From an uncultured Granulosicoccaceae bacterium (GTDB lineage Bacteria; Pseudomonadota; Gammaproteobacteria; Granulosicoccales; Granulosicoccaceae), in NCBI GenBank assembly GCA_937951695.1, contig CALFBL010000209.1, positions 1 through 17,863 on the forward strand: 17,863 nucleotides of DNA, written 5' to 3'. Below, in pieces: positions 1 through 8,587 of the stretch (within the stretch, counting starts at the first letter, position 1; every line of letters starts with the position of its first letter). The notes beneath the pieces were generated by a model. That model was not told where the DNA came from and made no database searches. It was given only the letters and a program-made list of their open reading frames with translations. A program made the translations under genes and the position numbers.

Positions 1-504
1 CTCACACACTTCATCGCTTTCGAAGAACAGCATTTGCGCTATGCCCTCGTTGGCATAAATTTTCGCTGGCAGTGGCGTGGTATTGGAGAATTCGAGCGTC
101 ACATGCCCTTCCCACTCCGGTTCAAGCGGGGTGACGTTGACAATGATACCGCAGCGCGCGTACGTGCTTTTACCCAAACATACCGTGAGTACATTGCGCG
201 GAATGCGAAAGTATTCCACCGTTCTCGCCAGTGCAAAAGAATTGGGAGGGATAATGCAAACGTCGGATTTCAGGTCCACAAAACTGTCTGGATCAAACGC
301 CTTGGGATCCACCACCGCATGATTGATGTTGGTGAAAATCTTAAATTCATCCGCACATCTCACATCGTATCCGTAACTAGATGTACCGTAGGACACGATG
401 CGCTCCTGATTGGCGTCGAGGCGAACCTGACCGGCTTCAAACGGCTCAATCATGGCGTCGTTCGTTGCCATGCGCCGAATCCATTTATCCGACTTGATAC
501 TCAT
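1..504 (-). CDS. dcd: dCTP deaminase, 3' end cut by window edge
   Basis: Deaminates dCTP to dUTP, the main cytosolic route to dUMP for thymidylate synthesis in gammaproteobacteria. The visible 168 codons start MSIKSDKWIRRMA, the usual N-terminus of the family. They run through LGKSTYARCGIIVNVTPLEPEW (residues 110-131) and VTLEF, where Glu138 is the expected catalytic glutamate, with Ser113 and Arg117 in the conserved active-site loop. Family members are about 188-194 residues, so roughly 20-25 C-terminal residues lie beyond position 1. The ATG at 504-502 is preceded by GGGG about six bases upstream. The gene lies 38 bp downstream of mrp on the same strand and is probably cotranscribed with it. 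I see no sign of damage in the visible part. Confidence 0.96.
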   Translation of the reverse strand, partial: MSIKSDKWIRRMATNDAMIEPFEAGQVRLDANQERIVSYGTSSYGYDVRCADEFKIFTNINHAVVDPKAFDPDSFVDLKSDVCIIPPNSFALARTVEYFRIPRNVLTVCLGKSTYARCGIIVNVTPLEPEWEGHVTLEFSNTTPLPAKIYANEGIAQMLFFESDEVCE

Positions 505-542
505 TCGATGCCCCGTTTTGCTCACGACGATACGTGCTGTGA

Positions 543-1640
543 TTAAGTGTTCTGAATAACGATCTTCGGAAACTTGTCCGAGTAGTCTTTGGCTTGTTTG
601 GATAGTCGGGCAGCGACTTTACGACCAATACTACGATAGATCTCGCTGGTACGACTGTCGGGTTCTGCTACCACTGTTGGCCTGCCGTTATCGGCTTGCA
701 AGCGAATCGACATTTCAAGCGGTAACGCACCCAGCAACGTCACACCGGCTTCTTCAGCCATTCGAACACCACCACCGTCACCAAAGATGTGCTCTTCATG
801 TCCACAGGAACTGCAAATGTGAGTCGACATGTTTTCAACGATACCCAGAATCGGTATCGAGACCTTCTCGAACATCTTCAAGCCTTTTTTTGCATCCAGC
901 AACGCGATGTCTTGTGGTGTGGTGACAATCACTGCCCCACTGACCGGGACCTTCTGCGCCAGAGTCAGTTGTGTGTCTCCTGTACCGGGCGGTAAGTCAA
1001 TCACCAGGAAGTCCAGATCGGCCCAATTGGTGTCGTTGAGCAGCTGCTCCAGCGCCTGCGTAACCATCGGCCCTCGCCAAACCATGGGGGTGTCTTCTTC
1101 GATCAAAAAACCGATCGACATCGTTTGCACACCGTAATTTTTCATCGGTTCAATGGTCTTGCCGTCCACGCTTTCCGGCTGACCGGACAAACCCATCATC
1201 CGCGGTTGGCTTGGCCCATAGATGTCCGCGTCCAGCAATCCTACCGTAGCGCCTTCGGCTGCCAGCGCCAAAGCCAGATTCACCGACGTAGTACTCTTTC
1301 CCACACCGCCTTTGCCCGAGGCAACCGCAATAATATTCTTGACCTTCTCAAGCCGCTTGACGCCTTGTTGAACCGAATGCGCGATGATTTTCGATTCCAC
1401 CGCTAATGAGAGCTGCGTCTGATCGTTGTCAACGTCTTTGGCAATCAGCGCTTGCAGCTCTTCCTTCAGGGCAATTCGATACTTGTCAGCGGGGTATGGC
1501 AAGGTCAGGGATACCGAGACGGCTTCCCCGTCAACGGCTACTGAATTCACCACACCGGCGTCTTTAAAAGAGAGCTCTAAGTGTGGATCAACAAAACTGT
1601 TAACGATGGATTCGACGCGGTCTGTGGACAGATCAGACAT
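543..1640 (-). CDS. apbC: Mrp/ApbC-type iron-sulfur cluster carrier ATPase
   Basis: A cytosolic P-loop ATPase of the Mrp/NBP35 family, which binds and hands on Fe-S clusters to apoproteins. The 365-residue protein has an N-terminal DUF59-like (MIP18) domain at about 5-85. A deviant Walker A, GKGGVGKS, lies at 109-116, followed by LLDADIYGPSQPRMMG, the switch-region motif VIDLPPGTGDTQLT near 213-227, and the metal-binding pair CSSC (Cys276, Cys279). This is full length and typical of the gammaproteobacterial form. It diverges from metG and precedes dcd, an arrangement common in this class. No strong ribosome binding site is visible before the ATG, but the N-terminus MSDLSTDRVESIV fits family starts. 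The symbol mrp is equally used. Confidence 0.95.
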   Translation of the reverse strand: MSDLSTDRVESIVNSFVDPHLELSFKDAGVVNSVAVDGEAVSVSLTLPYPADKYRIALKEELQALIAKDVDNDQTQLSLAVESKIIAHSVQQGVKRLEKVKNIIAVASGKGGVGKSTTSVNLALALAAEGATVGLLDADIYGPSQPRMMGLSGQPESVDGKTIEPMKNYGVQTMSIGFLIEEDTPMVWRGPMVTQALEQLLNDTNWADLDFLVIDLPPGTGDTQLTLAQKVPVSGAVIVTTPQDIALLDAKKGLKMFEKVSIPILGIVENMSTHICSSCGHEEHIFGDGGGVRMAEEAGVTLLGALPLEMSIRLQADNGRPTVVAEPDSRTSEIYRSIGRKVAARLSKQAKDYSDKFPKIVIQNT

Positions 1641-1712
1641 GATGATTCTTGGCTCGCAGGAGGGCAGACTGTTAGACTGTAAGGCGAACCGCTAACTATA
1701 CACCGAAGAGCA
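1641..1712. promoter_or_regulatory. Divergent mrp/metG intergenic region
   Basis: Only 72 bp separate the mrp and metG start codons, so both promoters must lie here or inside the genes. A TATACA sequence at 1697-1702 resembles a -10 box for metG, but it sits just 10 bases before the ATG at 1713. If it is used, the metG leader would be only a few bases long. No clear -35 partner or stem-loop is visible, and nothing resembling a T-box or SAM riboswitch fits in this space. Confidence 0.35.
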
Positions 1713-3746
1713 ATGACTCGACAAATCCTTGTGACCGCGGCATTGCCGTACGCTAACGGCCCGCTGCATCTGGGTCACCTGCTGGAGTACATCCAGACCG
1801 ATATCTGGGTGCGCTACCAACGCCTGGCGGGTAACCGTTGCACCTGGGCATGGGCCAGCGACGCTCATGGCACCCCTATCATGCTAAAAGCCCAGGCCGA
1901 AGGCATGACCCCCGAAGCCTTGATCGAGTCTGTCAAAGCCAGCCACGAAGCCGACATCAAAGACTTTTTACTTGTCCCGGATGTATTTCACACCACGCAT
2001 TCTGCGGAAAACCAGGAATTGGCGGAACTGGTCTACAACCGCCTGAACGAGGCTGGTTACATCGTCAAGCGCACCATCAAGCAACTCTACGATGAGCAGG
2101 ACAAGATGTTTCTTCCCGATCGTTACGTGAAAGGGGAATGCCCCAATTGCGCGGCGACCGATCAATACGGCGACAATTGCGAGGTCTGCAGCGCCACCTA
2201 CGACGCCACAGAACTGAAAAACCCGATCAGCCAAGTTTCGGGTAAAACTCCGCTGCTCAAAGACTCAGAACAACACTTCTTCGCGCTTAGCCAGTTTGGC
2301 GACATGCTAAAAGATTGGACCACCAGCGGCACTTTGCAAACCGAGGTGGCGAACAAACTCAAAGAGTGGCTCGACAACGGTTTGCAGGATTGGGACATCT
2401 CCCGAAATGCCCCGTACTTCGGCTTTGAAATACCCAATGCACCCGGTAAATACTTCTACGTCTGGCTGGACGCACCCATTGGTTATATCGCAGCGCACAA
2501 ACATCTCGGAGACAAAAAAGGCTTTGACTTCATGGAGACCTGGAAGCCCGACAGCGAGCACGAGGTGTATCACTTCATTGGTAAAGACATCGCTAATTTT
2601 CATTGCCTATTCTGGCCTGCGATGTTGGAGAACGCTGGGTTACGCAAACCCAACGGCGTGTTTTGCCATGGCTTTCTCACCGTCGATGGTGCCAAAATGT
2701 CCAAGTCGCGCGGCACTTCGATTACAGCGCGCACCTGGCTGAATCATTTAAACCCCGAATACTTGCGTTATTACTTTGCTGCCAAACTTGGCAGTTCAGT
2801 GACCGATTTAAACCTGAACCTCGATGATTTCATCACTCGCGTAAATGCCGACATGGTGGGCAAAGTGGTGAACATTGCCAGCCGCTGCGCAGGCTTTATC
2901 ACCAAGAAGTTCGATGGCAGGCTGTCCACGATCTACCCCGTTGAGCCGCAAGAACACTACGATCAGATGGTCAGTGCGCAACAGGTGATTCTTGAGTACT
3001 ACGAACAACGCGACTACGGTAAGGCCATGCGAGAGATCATGCTATTGGCCGAACACGCTAACACTTACATCAACGATGCAGAACCTTGGGTGAAAGTTAA
3101 AGACCCCGAGCAACAACAGGCGGTGCAGGATATCTGCACCGTTGGCTTGAACTACTTTCGCGTCATCGTAACGTTTTTATCTCCCGTGCTACCACAGCTA
3201 GCCGGCAAGACGGAAGAGTTTCTAAACACCTCGTTAACGCTGGAGGCATTGCAATGTCCGTTAATCAATCAGACCATTAATCCGTACAAACCCATGATAA
3301 CGCGCGTCGAAGACAAACAAGTTCAAGCCATACTCGACGCCACTAAAGAGACGGCGGACGCGGCGGCTTCTACCAGCACCACGGCTAATGCCGCTGCGGC
3401 TAAGCTGGAACCCATCATGGACACCATAGAAATCGATGATTTTGCAAAATTGGACTTTCGGATTGCAAAGATAGTGGACGCTCAACCTGTGGAAGGGGCC
3501 GATAAGTTACTGCGGTTAACGCTGGATATCGGTCTGGAACAACGCAACGTGTTTGCCGGCATTAAGTCAGCCTATCAACCCGCCACTTTAATCGGCCGCC
3601 ACACCGTCATGATCGCTAATCTGAAACCTCGCAAGATGCGCTTTGGACTGTCGGAAGGGATGGTATTGGCAGCCGGGCCCGGTGGCAGCGATCTGTTTAT
3701 TTTGTCCCCGGACAACGGTGCAGCCCCTGGCATGCGCGTTAAGTAA
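1713..3746 (+). CDS. metG: Methionyl-tRNA synthetase with C-terminal tRNA-binding domain
   Basis: Charges tRNA-Met with methionine in an ATP-dependent two-step reaction in the cytosol. The class I signatures are clear: HLGH at residues 19-22 and KMSKS at 328-332. A zinc-binding knuckle has two CxxC pairs, Cys143/Cys146 and Cys156/Cys159. This is followed by the helical anticodon-binding domain and, after an Ala/Thr-rich linker near 550-565, an EMAP/Trbp111-like domain from about residue 570 (start of IDDFAKLDFRIAKIV). That domain lets the enzyme dimerise and bind tRNA. At 677 residues it matches the long form found in E. coli. The gene ends 17 bp before rsxA on the same strand, so some rsx transcription may read through from here. 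Confidence 0.98.
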   Translation: MTRQILVTAALPYANGPLHLGHLLEYIQTDIWVRYQRLAGNRCTWAWASDAHGTPIMLKAQAEGMTPEALIESVKASHEADIKDFLLVPDVFHTTHSAENQELAELVYNRLNEAGYIVKRTIKQLYDEQDKMFLPDRYVKGECPNCAATDQYGDNCEVCSATYDATELKNPISQVSGKTPLLKDSEQHFFALSQFGDMLKDWTTSGTLQTEVANKLKEWLDNGLQDWDISRNAPYFGFEIPNAPGKYFYVWLDAPIGYIAAHKHLGDKKGFDFMETWKPDSEHEVYHFIGKDIANFHCLFWPAMLENAGLRKPNGVFCHGFLTVDGAKMSKSRGTSITARTWLNHLNPEYLRYYFAAKLGSSVTDLNLNLDDFITRVNADMVGKVVNIASRCAGFITKKFDGRLSTIYPVEPQEHYDQMVSAQQVILEYYEQRDYGKAMREIMLLAEHANTYINDAEPWVKVKDPEQQQAVQDICTVGLNYFRVIVTFLSPVLPQLAGKTEEFLNTSLTLEALQCPLINQTINPYKPMITRVEDKQVQAILDATKETADAAASTSTTANAAAAKLEPIMDTIEIDDFAKLDFRIAKIVDAQPVEGADKLLRLTLDIGLEQRNVFAGIKSAYQPATLIGRHTVMIANLKPRKMRFGLSEGMVLAAGPGGSDLFILSPDNGAAPGMRVK

Positions 3747-3763
3747 ACGATGCTTGGTCAAAA

Positions 3764-4339
3764 ATGAACGACTGGCTGCTGATACTGGTCAGTGCGGTGT
3801 TCGTCAACAACTTCGTGTTGGTGCAGTTTCTCGGGCTGTGCCCGTTCATGGGTGTTTCCAATCGGATTAGCAGCGCATTGGGCCTGGGTGTGGCAACCAC
3901 CTTCGTGCTGACGCTGGCTGCGAGCTTAAGCTATCTGTTGAATCAGTACGTCCTGCAACCATTGAGCGTTGAATACTTACGCATTGTCGGGTTTATTTTT
4001 ATCATCGCGGTTGTTGTGCAATTTACTGAACTGATGATGCGACGTCGAAGCCCTCTATTACATCAGGTGCTCGGCCTGTACCTACCGTTGATCACGACTA
4101 ACTGTGCGGTGCTAGCGGTTGCGTTGTTGACCACTCAACAGGACAACACCTTGTTCTCGGCGATGTGGCAGGGGTTCGGAGCTGCCGTGGGTTTCACGTT
4201 GGTGCTCGTTTTATTTGCTGCCATGCGCGAGCGATTGGATCGGACTGATGTGCCCAAACCCTTCCAAGGCGCGGCCATCGCCTTTATCACCGCAGGCACT
4301 CTGTCACTGGCCTTTATGGGCTTTGCCGGGATGACTTGA
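3764..4339 (+). CDS. rsxA: Rsx/Rnf electron transport complex subunit A
   Basis: An integral membrane subunit of the Rsx/Rnf complex, which couples electron transfer between NADH and ferredoxin to ion movement across the inner membrane. The 191-residue protein has several hydrophobic membrane segments. It carries the family's N-terminal signature VFVNNFVLVQFLGLCPFMGVS and a second conserved stretch, LGLYLPLITTNCAVL, near 105-119. RsxA and RsxE are homologous, and Cys residues such as Cys25 and Cys113 lie in these two signatures, which in the family hold an intramembrane iron centre. The length is as expected. The start is 17 bp past metG and the stop is one base before rsxB. Confidence 0.96.
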   Translation: MNDWLLILVSAVFVNNFVLVQFLGLCPFMGVSNRISSALGLGVATTFVLTLAASLSYLLNQYVLQPLSVEYLRIVGFIFIIAVVVQFTELMMRRRSPLLHQVLGLYLPLITTNCAVLAVALLTTQQDNTLFSAMWQGFGAAVGFTLVLVLFAAMRERLDRTDVPKPFQGAAIAFITAGTLSLAFMGFAGMT

Positions 4340-4340
4340 T

Positions 4341-4892
4341 ATGCTTTGGCTGGCGTTAGCGTCTCTTACAGTATTGTGTCTTGCCATCGGTACCGCGTTT
4401 GCCAAGCTTGACCGTGCAAACAATGCTGAAGAGATTCTGATCAATTCCATAAACGATTACCTGCCGCAAACGCAATGCGCACAATGCAACTACCCGGGTT
4501 GTCGGCCATACGCCGAAGCCATTGCCAAAGGTGAAGCTGATGTCAATCAGTGCCCTCCCGGCGGTGAAGCAACCATTCATGCGCTGGCGAAACTTCTCGG
4601 ACGTGACGCTCTGCCATTGGATACCGCTTATGGAGAGCGCAAAGCCCCCCAAGTGGCGCTGATCGATGAAAATGTGTGTATTGGTTGCACCTTGTGCATT
4701 CCTGCGTGCCCGGTGGATGCGATTGTCGGCAGTGCCAAGTTGATGCACACTGTCATTGCATCAGACTGCACCGGTTGCGAGCTGTGTATTGCCCCATGTC
4801 CGGTGGATTGCATCAGCTTGGTACCTAAGCAACATGAGGTCAGCGCGTGGCAGCACCCCGCTCCTGGCACCGTGCATCGCAAAGAATCATGA
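4341..4892 (+). CDS. rsxB: Rsx/Rnf complex iron-sulfur subunit B
   Basis: A membrane-anchored polyferredoxin that carries electrons within the Rsx/Rnf complex. The 183-residue protein has an N-terminal hydrophobic anchor (about 1-22). A 4Fe-4S domain follows, with Cys46, Cys49, Cys54 and Cys71 (QCAQCNYPGCRPYAEAIA region). Two ferredoxin-type clusters come next, CIGCTLCIPACP (Cys113-Cys123) and CTGCELCIAPCP (Cys143-Cys153). All twelve cysteines expected for three clusters are present. It begins one base after the rsxA stop, and its TGA overlaps the rsxC ATG by four bases, which suggests translational coupling. Confidence 0.97.
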   Translation: MLWLALASLTVLCLAIGTAFAKLDRANNAEEILINSINDYLPQTQCAQCNYPGCRPYAEAIAKGEADVNQCPPGGEATIHALAKLLGRDALPLDTAYGERKAPQVALIDENVCIGCTLCIPACPVDAIVGSAKLMHTVIASDCTGCELCIAPCPVDCISLVPKQHEVSAWQHPAPGTVHRKES

Positions 4893-6367
4893 ACCACACC
4901 GACATACATCCCTTATCAGGCGGGCTGGCGTTAAGCGTACCAACCAATGCCCACATCGATGCAACATTGCACACGGCTCCCCTGGCACCGCAGTTGTATT
5001 TGCCATTGGTGGATTACTCTCGCACGGTGTTGCAACCGAACGTAACGCTCGGCCAATCCGTACTGGCAGGTCAAAGCGTTGCGCGGGGCATCATCGCTCC
5101 GAGCTCAGGCACCATCACCGCTTACATCGAACACAGCTGGCCGCACCCTTCGAACACCCAAGTGCCAACTCTGGTCCTGCAAAGTGATGGACAGGATCGC
5201 TTTATCCCTATAGACCACGTGCATCCGCTGGAGCGCATCGAAGCCGCTGCCGTTCATGGTCTGGGTGGGGCAGGGTTCAGTACCGCAGCAAAAATTCGTA
5301 AAGCCTGTGAATTCGGTAGACCGACGCTCGTGGTGAACGCGGTGGAATGCGAACCCGGCATTGCTTGCGATGACGCCTTGATGCAACAGCAACCCCGAGC
5401 GGTACTAGAAGCATGCCGCAGCTTGATCGAGTTATTGGGAGTTTACTCTGCGCAGTTCGCCATAGAAGATGATAAACAACTGGCACTCAACGCTTTGCAG
5501 GCGTGCGAGCCCGAGCAGTACGCGGTGGATATTGTCACACTACCGGTCATTTACCCCAGTGGCGCAGAGGCCCCTTTAATCCAGCGCTTAACGGGTATTG
5601 CGCTCGAGTACGATCAGCGAGCCGCAGATGTAGGCGTGGTTTGTTTAAACGTTGCTACGGTTCTAAGCATTCACAATGCCTTACAGGGTCGCCCTGCCGT
5701 CGATCGGATCGTCTCTATCACCACACAAGACTTACATCATTCGATTAACATACGAACGCGATTCGGCACACCAGTGAATGCTCTGATGACGTTTGCAGCG
5801 TCGATAAACCCCGCTATTGCCACAGCCTTACAGCAAAATTCCTCCACTATCACAGTGGGTGGCCCCTTAAGCGGCTTTCAGAAAACACTGGACACCAGCC
5901 CCATTCTAGCCACGACCAACGCCCTTCTTGTTGGACCTGCCGATCCAGTCCCAACGCCATCGGCTTGCATCCGATGTGCAGAGTGCACCGTCGCATGCCC
6001 AGTCAATTTATTGCCGCAAGAGTTATACACCGCAGCGGTTACCGAAGACATCGATACCGCTAACCGCTATTTGCTCGATGTCTGTGTATTATGCGGCTGC
6101 TGTGATCTGGTGTGCCCGGCCGACATACCCTTAACGTCCTGGTTTCGCTTTGCCAAGGATGCAAAGCGCCAGCGCCAACAAGAACAAACCGCTGCCACCC
6201 TAGCCCGGGCGCGATCCGATAACCACAATGAACGCGAAACACGACGCGCACAGGAAAAGGCCGAGGCTGACGCCGCACGCAGAGCCCAGGCCGCGCAACG
6301 AAAAGAATCGGCAGCCGATATTAAAGCCGCGATTGCGCGAGCCAAAAACCGGCGACCGCGATCGTGA
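4889..6367 (+). CDS. rsxC: Rsx/Rnf complex NADH-binding subunit C
   Basis: The peripheral subunit thought to exchange electrons with NADH through FMN and Fe-S clusters. I choose the ATG at 4889 (MNHTDIHPLSGGLALSV) because it forms an ATGA overlap with rsxB and gives the expected N-terminus; an upstream in-frame ATG at 4847 would add 14 unlikely residues. The 492-residue product has the nucleotide/FMN motif GLGGAGFSTAAK (124-135) and the NAVECEPG motif (150-157). Two 4Fe-4S sites follow: Cys360/363/366/370 and Cys399/402/405/409, with an extra Cys404 inside the second. After about 425 it ends in a charged Ala/Arg/Lys/Glu tail that looks helical. This tail is short beside the long repetitive C-terminus of the E. 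coli protein (about 740 residues). Confidence 0.96.
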   Translation: MNHTDIHPLSGGLALSVPTNAHIDATLHTAPLAPQLYLPLVDYSRTVLQPNVTLGQSVLAGQSVARGIIAPSSGTITAYIEHSWPHPSNTQVPTLVLQSDGQDRFIPIDHVHPLERIEAAAVHGLGGAGFSTAAKIRKACEFGRPTLVVNAVECEPGIACDDALMQQQPRAVLEACRSLIELLGVYSAQFAIEDDKQLALNALQACEPEQYAVDIVTLPVIYPSGAEAPLIQRLTGIALEYDQRAADVGVVCLNVATVLSIHNALQGRPAVDRIVSITTQDLHHSINIRTRFGTPVNALMTFAASINPAIATALQQNSSTITVGGPLSGFQKTLDTSPILATTNALLVGPADPVPTPSACIRCAECTVACPVNLLPQELYTAAVTEDIDTANRYLLDVCVLCGCCDLVCPADIPLTSWFRFAKDAKRQRQQEQTAATLARARSDNHNERETRRAQEKAEADAARRAQAAQRKESAADIKAAIARAKNRRPRS

Positions 6368-7371
6368 GTGGTGCTCTAACCCATAACCGCTTAGGCGTAA
6401 AACGGCTTAAGACCTCCACCATCATGAGCTCTGTCATGCTGGCCTTGATACCCGGTAGCATTTTAATGGTGTATTGGCTCGGCCCCGGTGTGCTGATGAA
6501 CCTAACTGTGTCGGTGTTGGTAGCGGTTGCGTGCGAAGCGCTGTGTTTAAGGTGTCGCCAACGTGCTATAACCCCGATGATTGCCGATGGCTCCATAGTA
6601 CTGGCAGCCTGGCTACTGGCCTTGTGCCTACCCCCAGCGTTCCCATTCGGCCCGTTGATCGTAGGCACGTTGGCGATGTGCGTACTGGGCAAGCATCTTT
6701 ACGGAGGGCTTGGCCAAAACCTGTTTAACCCAGCCATGGTTGGCTACGCGGTGTTGCTGGTGTCGTTTCCCACCGCCATGACTACCTGGACGCAACCCGG
6801 GGAGCTTACAGCGTTTAACGATACCGCTAACTGGGGATCCTGGTGGGCGTTGAAATGGCACGGCGTATCTAGCCTTGGCGGAAGTTGGGACGCGATCACA
6901 CAGGCGACGCCATTGGATCATTTGCGAAGCCTGGAACGCCAATCACTCATCGTGGACGTCGACGCCTTGCATTCACCGCCCTGGAGAGCGCTCAGCTTGG
7001 CTTGGTTAGCCGGTGGGCTCTACTTACTGGTCAGAGGCATAATCCGTTGGCACATTCCCGTGGCGATGCTTGTCGCCGCCGCGCTTACCCATCTGGCGTA
7101 TCGATTTTTCTTCCCTGAGTACTCCCTGCCACTGTTGCCGGCTTTATTCTATGGCGCTTTGATGTTGGGTGCGTTTTTTATCGCCACAGATCCTGTCACC
7201 GCCCCAAGCAGTGTGCGCTCGCGCTTATGTTACGGCGCTGGTATTGGCGTGCTCAGTATGGTCATTCGAACCAGCTCCAATTATCCAGAAGGCGTCGCCT
7301 TTGCGGTACTGCTCATGAATGCCACAACACCTCTGCTCGATCGCTGGTTTGTACTGGACAAACGCCTATGA
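6364..7371 (+). CDS. rsxD: Rsx/Rnf complex subunit D (covalent FMN)
   Basis: An integral membrane subunit of the NqrB/RnfD family that holds a covalently bound flavin. The start is GTG at 6364, overlapping the rsxC stop as GTGA. The 335-residue protein has multiple hydrophobic segments and the conserved GLGQNLFNPAMVGYAVLL stretch near 115-132. It also has the ITQATPLDHLR motif, whose Thr182 corresponds by position to the threonine that carries FMN in this family (inferred from motif, not aligned). A late conserved segment, GALMLGAFFIATDPVTAP, is also family-typical. Length is normal. The stop overlaps rsxG by four bases. Confidence 0.95.
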   Translation: MSGALTHNRLGVKRLKTSTIMSSVMLALIPGSILMVYWLGPGVLMNLTVSVLVAVACEALCLRCRQRAITPMIADGSIVLAAWLLALCLPPAFPFGPLIVGTLAMCVLGKHLYGGLGQNLFNPAMVGYAVLLVSFPTAMTTWTQPGELTAFNDTANWGSWWALKWHGVSSLGGSWDAITQATPLDHLRSLERQSLIVDVDALHSPPWRALSLAWLAGGLYLLVRGIIRWHIPVAMLVAAALTHLAYRFFFPEYSLPLLPALFYGALMLGAFFIATDPVTAPSSVRSRLCYGAGIGVLSMVIRTSSNYPEGVAFAVLLMNATTPLLDRWFVLDKRL

Positions 7372-7988
7372 AAGCCGGCCTTCAGTTGACCGTTCTCGCT
7401 TTAGTGGCGGTCATCACCATCGGCGTGGTTAGTGCCTTTACCAAAGAGGCTATTGAAGCCGGCCAGCAACGCATGCTGGCGCATCGCCTTGCCGACGTGG
7501 TACCGCCCGCACTACGCGATGAAGATTGGCTGGAAAACCGGTTTCAATTTCAACACCCAGCTCTGGGCAGTGAGAAGGCTTTGGACATCTTCCCTGTCAT
7601 TCACGTGGGGCGTTGGAACGGCGCGGCCATAACCGCAGTGGTTCCTGATGGGTACGCCGGCCACATTCGCTTGTTAATCGCAATTGCCGCAGACAACCGT
7701 TTGCTCGGGGTGCGCGTGCTAGACCACCGCGAGACCCCCGGATTGGGAGACGACATTGAACGAAGGAAATCTGACTGGATTACCACTTTCAACAATCAAT
7801 CCCTGAACGCGATGGCAAAGCCTCTGTGGACCGTTAAAAAAGACGGTGGTGCATTTGACCAATTCACTGGGGCTACTATTACACCACGCGCGGTAGTACG
7901 GACCGTTTACCGTGTACTGGACTGGTACGCACAGGAGGGTCAGACCCTGCTCCGACGCGAATTTGAAGGGCAAGGGCCTCGCCAATGA
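7368..7988 (+). CDS. rsxG: Rsx/Rnf complex subunit G (covalent FMN)
   Basis: A membrane-anchored, mainly periplasmic flavoprotein subunit related to NqrC. I use the ATG at 7368, which gives an ATGA overlap with rsxD; the open frame extends further upstream, but only within rsxD. The 206-residue protein begins with one transmembrane anchor (about 5-24). It has the conserved HRETPGLGDDIE segment (120-131) and the FMN attachment motif FTGATITP, where Thr170 is the expected phosphoester-linked residue. Length and order match other RnfG proteins. Its stop overlaps the rsxE start. Confidence 0.95.
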   Translation: MKAGLQLTVLALVAVITIGVVSAFTKEAIEAGQQRMLAHRLADVVPPALRDEDWLENRFQFQHPALGSEKALDIFPVIHVGRWNGAAITAVVPDGYAGHIRLLIAIAADNRLLGVRVLDHRETPGLGDDIERRKSDWITTFNNQSLNAMAKPLWTVKKDGGAFDQFTGATITPRAVVRTVYRVLDWYAQEGQTLLRREFEGQGPRQ

Positions 7989-8587
7989 ATGAGGGCATTC
8001 AGCAACGGGTGGCCTCATCATGGCGTGAAGGTCTTTGGGATAGAAATCCTGCCCTAGTAATGTTATTAGGGTTGTGCCCATTGCTGGCGGTGAGCAACAG
8101 TGTGCTAAACGGTGTCGCTCTGGCGGCTGCCACGCTGTTCACATTGTGTGTGTCCAATACGATCGTGGCGGCGTTACGTCATCACATGGCGAGCAGCGTG
8201 CGCATTCCCATGGCAGTTCTGGTTATTGCTGGAACCGTCACAGTGATTGAACAACTCATGGCGGCCTACACACCGTCGGTGCATCAATCGTTGGGGATAT
8301 TTCTGCCACTGATAGTAACGAACTGCCTGATACTGGGCCGCGCTGAAGTGTACGCTCGCAAACACCGTGTACACGAGGCCTTTATGGACGCACTGGTGAT
8401 GGGCGCAGGTTTTGGTATGGTACTTATAGCCTTGGGTGCAATACGCGAACTACTCGGCCAGGTATTGCTAATTGCCCTACTCCCACCAGGCGCATTTATT
8501 ACACTGGGTCTTATACTGGCTGGTAAGAACGCCATCACGTTAAACACGGGCTCTAAGCCTAACCGCCACACACGACCGGATGATTGA
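7985..8587 (+). CDS. rsxE: Rsx/Rnf complex subunit E
   Basis: An integral membrane subunit homologous to RsxA, completing the six-subunit complex. The 200-residue protein starts at an ATG overlapping the rsxG stop by four bases. It has a short cytosolic N-terminus (GLWDRNPALVMLLGLCPLLAVS) and the repeat of the RsxA-type signature, SLGIFLPLIVTNCLILGRAE. The two conserved Cys-containing turns parallel those in RsxA. The C-terminus is short and polar. Length is close to that of E. coli RsxE (about 231), with a shorter tail. Confidence 0.95.
   Translation: MNEGIQQRVASSWREGLWDRNPALVMLLGLCPLLAVSNSVLNGVALAAATLFTLCVSNTIVAALRHHMASSVRIPMAVLVIAGTVTVIEQLMAAYTPSVHQSLGIFLPLIVTNCLILGRAEVYARKHRVHEAFMDALVMGAGFGMVLIALGAIRELLGQVLLIALLPPGAFITLGLILAGKNAITLNTGSKPNRHTRPDD

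Noticed and set aside
34..546. 170-residue plus-strand open frame
   Set aside because: It is antisense to dcd, whose protein is fully recognisable with catalytic residues; the plus-strand translation matches no family.
4847..4888. Upstream ATG start for rsxC
   Set aside because: It would overlap rsxB by 46 bp and add 14 residues not seen in RsxC; the ATGA overlap at 4889 gives the normal N-terminus.
7227..7367. Upstream extension of rsxG
   Set aside because: The extra 47 codons are inside rsxD and out of its frame; ATG 7368 gives the typical anchor helix.
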